NCBI GenBank assembly: GCA_017555565.1
Contig: JAFZGF010000051.1
Span: 1 to 64,000, forward strand
Direction of reading: 5' to 3'
DNA: 64,000 bases
DNA from: Oscillospiraceae bacterium
Lineage (GTDB): Bacteria > Bacillota > Clostridia > Oscillospirales > Ruminococcaceae
Shown here one piece after another: positions 58,771-64,000 of the stretch (positions are counted from its first letter, which is position 1; each line of letters begins with the position of its first letter). A program made the position numbers and the translations under genes. The notes under the pieces are model-generated. The model saw only the letters and a program-made list of their open reading frames with translations, did no database searches and was not told where the DNA came from.

Positions 58771-59550
58771 TTGAATATTGGTGTTTCTACCGGGTGTTAT
58801 TTCCCGCGGAAAACTATTGACGCTTTGAAGTTTGTTGCCGAAACAGGAGCAAAATATACTGAAATATTTTTCAATACTGATAGTGAATTAAATGAAGAAT
58901 ATATTTCTCAGCTGAAAAGTATTGCCGATGAAAATGGTATAAAGATCATTTCTGTTCACCCTTTCACATCTGCCATAGAAACGTTTATGTTTTGGTCCAA
59001 GAGTGATTATAAACTGGAGGATTCCATAAAATATTATGAAAAATATTTCAGGGCCTGTCAGATTCTTGGGGCCAAATATGTTGTAATACATGGTTGTTAT
59101 TCGTCAGCTGAATATATGTCCATGGAGGATTACACCAGAATATTGAACCTTCTTTCGAGAAAAGCCAGGGAATACGATGTCTATATATCTCAGGAGAATG
59201 TGGTCAAATTCAAATGCGGCTATATTCAGAATCTTAAGCAGTTTATTGAATATGCTGATAAGGATGTAAAATTTGTGTTTGATCTTAAGCAGGCTGTAAG
59301 GGCTCAACAGAATATTTATGAAATAATCGATCTTATGGCAGACAGAATCAGCCACATTCATATCAGTGACTACAATGAGTATGGAAATAGCTTGTTGCCT
59401 GGTAAAGGCGAAGTTGATTTCAAAAAACTGTTTTGTTATCTGCAGCAAAGCTATAATGTTGATACTGCTCTTATAGAAGTGTACAACGAAAACATCTCCC
59501 AACAGTATACTGTGAAAGATGCACTTGATTATCTGAAAAATATTCAGTAG
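58771..59550 (+). CDS. Sugar phosphate isomerase/epimerase-like TIM-barrel protein
   Basis: The 259-residue protein has the AP-endonuclease-2/xylose-isomerase TIM-barrel pattern: MNIGVSTGCYFPR at the start, EIFFNTD, ISVHPFTSA, YVVIHGC, ISQENVVK, VFDLKQA and HIHISDYNEYG with metal-binding His and Asp, then LIEVYNEN. The substrate is unknown. TTG 58771 has AGGTGAT before it. It lies 11 bases after polC and probably in its operon. Confidence 0.83.
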   Translation: MNIGVSTGCYFPRKTIDALKFVAETGAKYTEIFFNTDSELNEEYISQLKSIADENGIKIISVHPFTSAIETFMFWSKSDYKLEDSIKYYEKYFRACQILGAKYVVIHGCYSSAEYMSMEDYTRILNLLSRKAREYDVYISQENVVKFKCGYIQNLKQFIEYADKDVKFVFDLKQAVRAQQNIYEIIDLMADRISHIHISDYNEYGNSLLPGKGEVDFKKLFCYLQQSYNVDTALIEVYNENISQQYTVKDALDYLKNIQ

Positions 59551-59586
59551 AATAATATTGTTAGTAATATTAAAGGGGAAAAGATT

Positions 59587-60048
59587 ATGAAATGTCCATT
59601 TTGCGGTGGTTTTGACAGTAAGGTTGTTGATTCAAGACCAACAGAAGACGGCGAGAGAATTCGCAGACGCAGAGAATGTATCAGCTGTGGAAAACGTTTT
59701 ACTACATTTGAAATTGTAGAAACAACACCAATTATGGTAAAGAAAAAGGACAGCTCCATTCAGGCTTTCAACAGAGACAAGCTTCTTAATGGTATGATTA
59801 AGTCCTGCGAAAAACGCCAGGTTTCTATACAGGATTTGGAAAAAGCTGTTGACCGTATTGAATATAAAATTGTAAACAGTCTTAAAAGTGAAGTATCTTC
59901 TGTAGAGCTGGGCGAAATGGTTATGGAAGAACTCAAAAAGCTGGATGAAGTAGCCTACGTTCGCTTTGCATCTGTTTACAGACAATTCAGTGATGTAAAT
60001 ACATTTTTTGAAGAACTTAGCGAACTTCTTAAAAAGAAAAACGGCTAA
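59587..60048 (+). CDS. nrdR: Transcriptional repressor NrdR
   Basis: The 153-residue protein has a zinc ribbon ([17 protein letters not shown] and [12 protein letters not shown]) followed by an ATP-cone domain ([20 protein letters not shown]). NrdR represses ribonucleotide reductase genes in response to dATP/ATP. GGGGAAAAG precedes the ATG. The stop codon lies inside a terminator stem shared with the convergent gene. Confidence 0.96.
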   Translation: MKCPFCGGFDSKVVDSRPTEDGERIRRRRECISCGKRFTTFEIVETTPIMVKKKDSSIQAFNRDKLLNGMIKSCEKRQVSIQDLEKAVDRIEYKIVNSLKSEVSSVELGEMVMEELKKLDEVAYVRFASVYRQFSDVNTFFEELSELLKKKNG

Positions 60049-60060
60049 TCGATAGCCGTT
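60040..60060. terminator. Palindrome spanning both stop codons of convergent nrdR and DUF4363 genes
   Basis: AACGGCTA (60040-60047) pairs with TAGCCGTT (60053-60060) with a five-base loop. An A-rich run on its left gives a T tail on the minus strand. The stop codons of both genes lie in the hairpin. Confidence 0.75.
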
Positions 60061-60407
60061 GTGTAATCAATAATTTGTGTAATAAGACATTGTGTTTCTA
60101 TACTCAAATTCTGACACTCTGTCAGTTCATTGTTAATTATTGCATTTTCTATCAATAAAATATTTTTTTCAATTTCATTGATATGCTCCTTGTTTATAAA
60201 CCTCTGGAGCATATCTTTTTTTGTATAAAAATCTGATTTAAGCAAAGCGTATTCTTTTTTCGCCATCTCAATATTTTTATCAATGCTTTCAATATTTTTT
60301 AAATATATATTATAAAATGACAAATTATCTCTTATATAAAAACTGCATAACACGGACGAAATAATTATTGTCAAAAATAAAATCAAAGAAAATCGAAATA
60401 TTTTCAT
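60045..60407 (-). CDS. DUF4363 family protein
   Basis: This 120-residue protein has an N-terminal membrane anchor (about 5-24), then helical, probably coiled-coil, sequence ([20 protein letters not shown] through [12 protein letters not shown]). DUF4363 proteins are regularly encoded next to DUF421 (YetF-like) membrane proteins, as here, where the start overlaps the DUF421 stop. Their function is unknown. Confidence 0.8.
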   Translation of the reverse strand: MKIFRFSLILFLTIIISSVLCSFYIRDNLSFYNIYLKNIESIDKNIEMAKKEYALLKSDFYTKKDMLQRFINKEHINEIEKNILLIENAIINNELTECQNLSIETQCLITQIIDYTTAID

Positions 60408-61057
60408 ACTAATTCCTTCAATGTCAGATTATAGTTTTTGTCTCCATCAATAAGAAGTAATAATATGTCCTCTGCACAAATATTTTCTTGGTTTAATATT
60501 TTTTCTGTTTGTTGTTTACTTATACCTATATAGTCTAAATTTTTGTTTCTATATTTACCGTCAACAACAATGTCAAATGGTGGTATATCCGCTTTATTTA
60601 TATTTGTTTTTGAATTAGGGTCTGGATATATACTTATCTGCCCCGTAGTTTCTACAACAGCAAGATTGACTTCTTCCAGGTAAAAGATATTTTTTGATCT
60701 CATTGCTTCAAGTATATCATTAACTGTGAATCGTAGCTCGGACATAACTTTTTGATCAATTATTCCTTTTACTATAAGAATCTTAGGGCTACCTTGTGTA
60801 ATTTTTGCAAATTTGTCGTTTTTCTTTGCCGCTATAGAGGTAAATATTTCATAACAAACTATCAGCAGAATGGGTATAACAGAATATAAAATGGGCAATT
60901 CGGGAGCTTCTATAACTATTGAAGTCAGGTTCGAAATAAGCATCGTTGATACAAAGTCGCTGGGTTGAAATTCGCCCAGATTTTTTTTGCCCATAACTCT
61001 TAAAGCAAACATAACCAGAAAAAACATAAACGTAGTTCTTGTTACTATGGAAATCAT
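60404..61057 (-). CDS. DUF421 (YetF family) membrane protein
   Basis: The 217-residue protein has three N-terminal membrane helices and a cytoplasmic DUF421 domain: RVMGKKNLGEFQPSDFVSTMLISNL near the start, ILIVKGIIDQKVMSELRFTVNDILEAMRSKNI in the middle, and LAVVETTGQISIYPD. YetF-type proteins occur in spore formers and in envelope contexts; no enzymatic role is known. ATG 61057 is used because GGGGTGAT precedes it; the open frame continues upstream without homology. It is divergent from gerA. Confidence 0.88.
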   Translation of the reverse strand: MISIVTRTTFMFFLVMFALRVMGKKNLGEFQPSDFVSTMLISNLTSIVIEAPELPILYSVIPILLIVCYEIFTSIAAKKNDKFAKITQGSPKILIVKGIIDQKVMSELRFTVNDILEAMRSKNIFYLEEVNLAVVETTGQISIYPDPNSKTNINKADIPPFDIVVDGKYRNKNLDYIGISKQQTEKILNQENICAEDILLLLIDGDKNYNLTLKELV

Positions 61058-61132
61058 ATAATCACCCCAATGTATTATAGACAAGCTGTGTAAAAATAAA
61101 CAACTTGGCAAGACTGATTATGAGGTGAATTT

Positions 61133-62563
61133 ATGGAAAGCAGTTTGTTTAAAAATCTGGATAAAAATAAAGCAAAGTTTGCAGATCTGTTTGACAATTC
61201 AGCGGATTATTTTTTTAAACCTGTAAAAATTGCGACCGTGCAATGTGCTGTTGTGATGTGTGAAGATCTTACGGACTCTTTAAAACTATGGCAGATATTT
61301 TTAGAACCACTAAATAATATGAAAGACAGCAAAGATTCACTGCAACTGTTTGATTATATAAAACATGAAACTACAATCCCGTTCAACCCTACAACAGTGG
61401 ACACTTTTGAAAAATCAATGTTTTTTCTTACAGCAGGATTTGCACTACTTTTGATAGACGGGGTAGATAAGGCGATGGTTATGCCAGTCCAGGGATACCC
61501 AGCCAGAGGTGTAGATAAACCTACTAACGAAAGTAATCTGAGGGGTTCAAAGGAAAGTTTCACAGATACCGGCAGAAAAAATATGGGGATGATAAGACGA
61601 CGAATACGCAGTGATAATTTAAATGTTAAAACACTGCAGATAGGTTCTAAAACAAAAACTGAAATTACAGTTTATTATCATGGTGATTATTGTCCTGAAA
61701 ATCTTGCAAATGACGTAATTGAGAGAATAAAAAATATAGATTTGCCTGTAATATTGGAAACTGGATATTTGACACCATTTATTGACAGGACAAAGGGGAG
61801 CCTTTTTCAGTCAGTAGGATACACAGAGAGACCAGATACATTTTGCGCCAAGCTGTGTGAGGGAAAAGTAGGGATAATGGTTGACGGAACACCATATGCG
61901 ATGCTGTACCCATATTTTTTCCGGGATAATTTTATAACTAACGATGACTACACACAAAGACCATATTTCGCATCGTTTATAAGAATCTTAAGATATATAT
62001 CATTTATAATAGCTGTTATGTTGCCAGGTATATATGTGGCTTTTACATCATATGCGCCACAGGCATTGGCAGATAAATTATTGTTTTATATATATTCGTC
62101 ACAAAATGCGACACCATTGCCTTTATTTTTAGAGGCTGTATTAATAATAATTTTGTTTGAAATTATTAAAGAGGCCGGTCTTCGTCTGCCTTCACCAATA
62201 GGCAGTACAGTATCAATAGTATCTGCATTGATTATTGGAGATGCAGCAATAAGTGCAGGCCTTATTGGCAGTGCATTGCTTATAGTTATAGCTATCAGCA
62301 CGATTTCTGCATTTATAATACCCTCATTTTACGAATCCATAATTATAATGAGAATTATCGTAGTATTGTTATCTGGAATATTGGGAATACCAGGGTTAAG
62401 TTTTTCCCTATTATTTTTATTTATAAATATAATAAATGTAAACAGCGAAATATACAGTTACGCAAATATATTTTACGAAAACAGAAACAAACTTTTTTCG
62501 GACGGATTATTGAAAAGTAGTTGGAGAAATCATAAAGGAGAAACCAATATAAAAAGTGAATAA
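61133..62563 (+). CDS. gerA: Spore germination protein GerA family (A subunit)
   Basis: The 476-residue protein has the GerA plan: a long N-terminal cytoplasmic part with GYPARGVDKPTNESNLRGSKESFTD in sections, PETDKVI-like DRTKGSLFQSVGYTERPD, and five membrane helices from about 275 on, including EAGLRLPSPIGSTVSIVSALIIGDAA in parts. A subunits form nutrient-receptor channels with B and C subunits in the spore inner membrane. GAGGTGAAT precedes the ATG. It overlaps gerB by eight bases. Confidence 0.92.
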   Translation: MESSLFKNLDKNKAKFADLFDNSADYFFKPVKIATVQCAVVMCEDLTDSLKLWQIFLEPLNNMKDSKDSLQLFDYIKHETTIPFNPTTVDTFEKSMFFLTAGFALLLIDGVDKAMVMPVQGYPARGVDKPTNESNLRGSKESFTDTGRKNMGMIRRRIRSDNLNVKTLQIGSKTKTEITVYYHGDYCPENLANDVIERIKNIDLPVILETGYLTPFIDRTKGSLFQSVGYTERPDTFCAKLCEGKVGIMVDGTPYAMLYPYFFRDNFITNDDYTQRPYFASFIRILRYISFIIAVMLPGIYVAFTSYAPQALADKLLFYIYSSQNATPLPLFLEAVLIIILFEIIKEAGLRLPSPIGSTVSIVSALIIGDAAISAGLIGSALLIVIAISTISAFIIPSFYESIIIMRIIVVLLSGILGIPGLSFSLLFLFINIINVNSEIYSYANIFYENRNKLFSDGLLKSSWRNHKGETNIKSE

Positions 62564-63479
62564 GACGTTTAATAAAATATCGGCATTAAATTTTTTAACA
62601 TTTTCCTATGCATTGTTTTCTTTGACAGTAAATACTCCGGTAGATAAAACTGATGTTTACAGTTGGATTTGGCGGATAGGCTTTAAAAGTCGGATTTATA
62701 TTATTTACTGTATGTTACTGAGCAAAAATCGTTCTTTAAAACCAATTGTATCGAATATCGTGGCGGTTTATATAATATTTCTGATTGCAAAACAGATAGC
62801 GGATATAATGCATTATATGGGGATTTATCACAACAGTGCACTTTCAACTTGTGTTGTTTCTTTAATATTGATATTAATTTTTGTTTCATCAGATAATGAT
62901 ATTATTATCAGGACTGCATACCCTTTATGGATAATGACTGTATTATCTTTAATGGTATTATTTTTGTTTAATATAAATAAAGTAACTCCTTATAATCTAT
63001 ATTCTATATCTGCGGCAAAACTATATAATGTAACATTGTTTGATTATTTTGTGCCGATGATTATAATATTAAATAGTCTGGAATTAAATTTTAAAAATAC
63101 AGCTTTTTCAAACATTTTAACAGTGGCGTTAGCAAATATATTTCTGATAATCTTCAGTTTTTCAGTGTTTAGTGGTAATTATTTGTATAGTATATCTCCT
63201 TTACAGGCGCTGTTTCAAATTTCAGGTACAGATTTGATAAGGAATTTTGATGCAATGTACAGTTTTTTTGTTTTATTTATGTATTTTGGCACACTATCAA
63301 TGCTTTTGTGGGCCTATAAAATACTTACAATGAAAAATAAAGTAACTCAATATGGATTTTTATTTCTAATAATACCATTTTTGTTTTTCAATACACTGGT
63401 GTCAAATTTTTGGGTTATAGTAGAAATGTTTGTTGTAGTGATTATTTTTTGGGGGAGAAAAGAAAATGATAAGACGTAG
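62556..63479 (+). CDS. gerB: Spore germination permease-like protein (B subunit)
   Basis: The 307-residue protein is an APC-fold membrane protein of the spore-permease family, about ten helices, encoded between A and C subunits. It is shorter and more divergent than typical GerB (about 360 residues), with the region around VNTPVDKTDVYSWIWRIG replacing the usual GxG start. It is expected to bind the germinant. GTG 62556 is the start and overlaps gerA, so translation is coupled; it overlaps gerC by 14 bases. Confidence 0.83.
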   Translation: MNKTFNKISALNFLTFSYALFSLTVNTPVDKTDVYSWIWRIGFKSRIYIIYCMLLSKNRSLKPIVSNIVAVYIIFLIAKQIADIMHYMGIYHNSALSTCVVSLILILIFVSSDNDIIIRTAYPLWIMTVLSLMVLFLFNINKVTPYNLYSISAAKLYNVTLFDYFVPMIIILNSLELNFKNTAFSNILTVALANIFLIIFSFSVFSGNYLYSISPLQALFQISGTDLIRNFDAMYSFFVLFMYFGTLSMLLWAYKILTMKNKVTQYGFLFLIIPFLFFNTLVSNFWVIVEMFVVVIIFWGRKENDKT

Positions 63480-64000
63480 TGTTTTTATTCTTTTCTTGTT
63501 TTTTCTTGTTGGTTGTTCAACTACAGAAAATCAAAATTATGTAAAAAATTTAATGATATCATTTGAAGATGGAAAATATTGTTTTACAGTTGAATGTTAT
63601 GACTTCTCTACATCTCAAGAAAATTATATTTATGAGAAGTATTGTGGAACAGATCTGGATCAGTTGTGTATCAATGTGACAATAAATAGAAATTATAACT
63701 ACAGACTGTGTGAGAATATTTATATTAATGCAAATATGTTTGATGGTAATATAAGTAAAATAATTTATTCCTTGAATCGCCTTAAAATACCTGTTACTGC
63801 GAATATAATGTGTTATGCATCGGATACACTGCCGGAAAATAATGTATCCGGTCATAAACTTATCGGATCTGCTGTGTTCGATTTAATTGACAACAAAAAT
63901 AAGATTACTGGTTTTGTTCAATTTACTGACAAAGATAAAAACAATAAAGGTGCTGTTCTTGTTTCAGACGGTGTGCCAGTGAAACTTTTAAATGAAAATC
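63466..64000 (+). CDS. gerC: Germination receptor lipoprotein (C subunit), partial
   Basis: The frame starts at ATG 63466 behind a GGGGGAG site and runs off the window end (178 codons seen). It begins with a lipoprotein signal, MIRRSVFILFLFFLVGC, with lipobox L-V-G-C (C17). The rest has little similarity I can name, but position and lipobox identify it as the C-subunit equivalent of the gerA operon. Outer spore membrane or inner membrane anchoring cannot be told from this part. Confidence 0.75.
   Translation, partial: MIRRSVFILFLFFLVGCSTTENQNYVKNLMISFEDGKYCFTVECYDFSTSQENYIYEKYCGTDLDQLCINVTINRNYNYRLCENIYINANMFDGNISKIIYSLNRLKIPVTANIMCYASDTLPENNVSGHKLIGSAVFDLIDNKNKITGFVQFTDKDKNNKGAVLVSDGVPVKLLNEN

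Overview
The window is AT-rich chromosomal DNA of a spore-forming, Gram-positive anaerobe of the class Clostridia. The evidence is a PolC-type replicase, spoIIGA-sigE-sigG-ymxH, yqfC/yqfD, ylbJ and a gerA-type operon, plus frequent TTG starts behind strong GGAGG-like ribosome sites. The gene complement would fit an Oscillospiraceae/Ruminococcaceae-like gut lineage, but no 16S gene is present and the family is a guess.

Region by region: 1-3460 holds the end of a repeat-type surface protein, then a DUF4956 / VTC polyphosphate polymerase / CotH kinase module. 3637-5540 is a small graveyard: an IS30 copy broken by an in-frame amber codon, an IS66 fragment, the C-terminus of a dead tyrosine recombinase, tRNA-Ala(GGC) and an imperfect copy of that tRNA's anticodon arm. 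5834-18787 carries metabolic and accessory genes: C69 dipeptidase, a BlaI/M56 sensor pair, yaaA, a TetM-like GTPase fused to a Rae1-like NYN ribonuclease, an operon of HAD phosphatase, SGNH hydrolase with Cys repeats and a GpsA-like dehydrogenase, and an M42 peptidase. 18826-21105 is a second decay zone: a membrane-protein tail, a complete-looking IS110 element with a candidate bridge RNA, and a malQ scar with an internal deletion. 21192-30861 holds an Fe-S helicase with a nuclease domain, a second BlaI/M56 system whose receptor carries a LytM-like domain beside a LytM lipoprotein, rlmD, an AraC/binding-lipoprotein pair and a small four-Cys protein.

30894-64000 is mostly conserved core: ylbJ divergent from yqfC-yqfD-phoH-ybeY-dgkA-era-yqzL-recO-mutS2; a MATE exporter; spoIIGA-sigE-sigG-ylmC/ymxH; rpsB-tsf behind a structured leader; pyrH-frr-uppS-cdsA-dxr-rseP-ispG-polC-(TIM barrel)-nrdR; DUF4363/DUF421; and gerA-gerB-gerC, cut by the window end.

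The genes group by function: translation and ribosome quality control (rpsB, tsf, frr, era, ybeY, rlmD, mutS2, the GTPase-NYN fusion), envelope and isoprenoid synthesis (uppS, cdsA, dxr, ispG, dgkA, rseP), sporulation and germination, and two BlaI-type envelope sensors. The most notable signals are a 16-bp hairpin that buries the sigG ribosome site and TTG start, the M56-LytM receptor whose LytM domain lacks a catalytic His, the GTPase-ribonuclease fusion, and the IS110 noncoding end.
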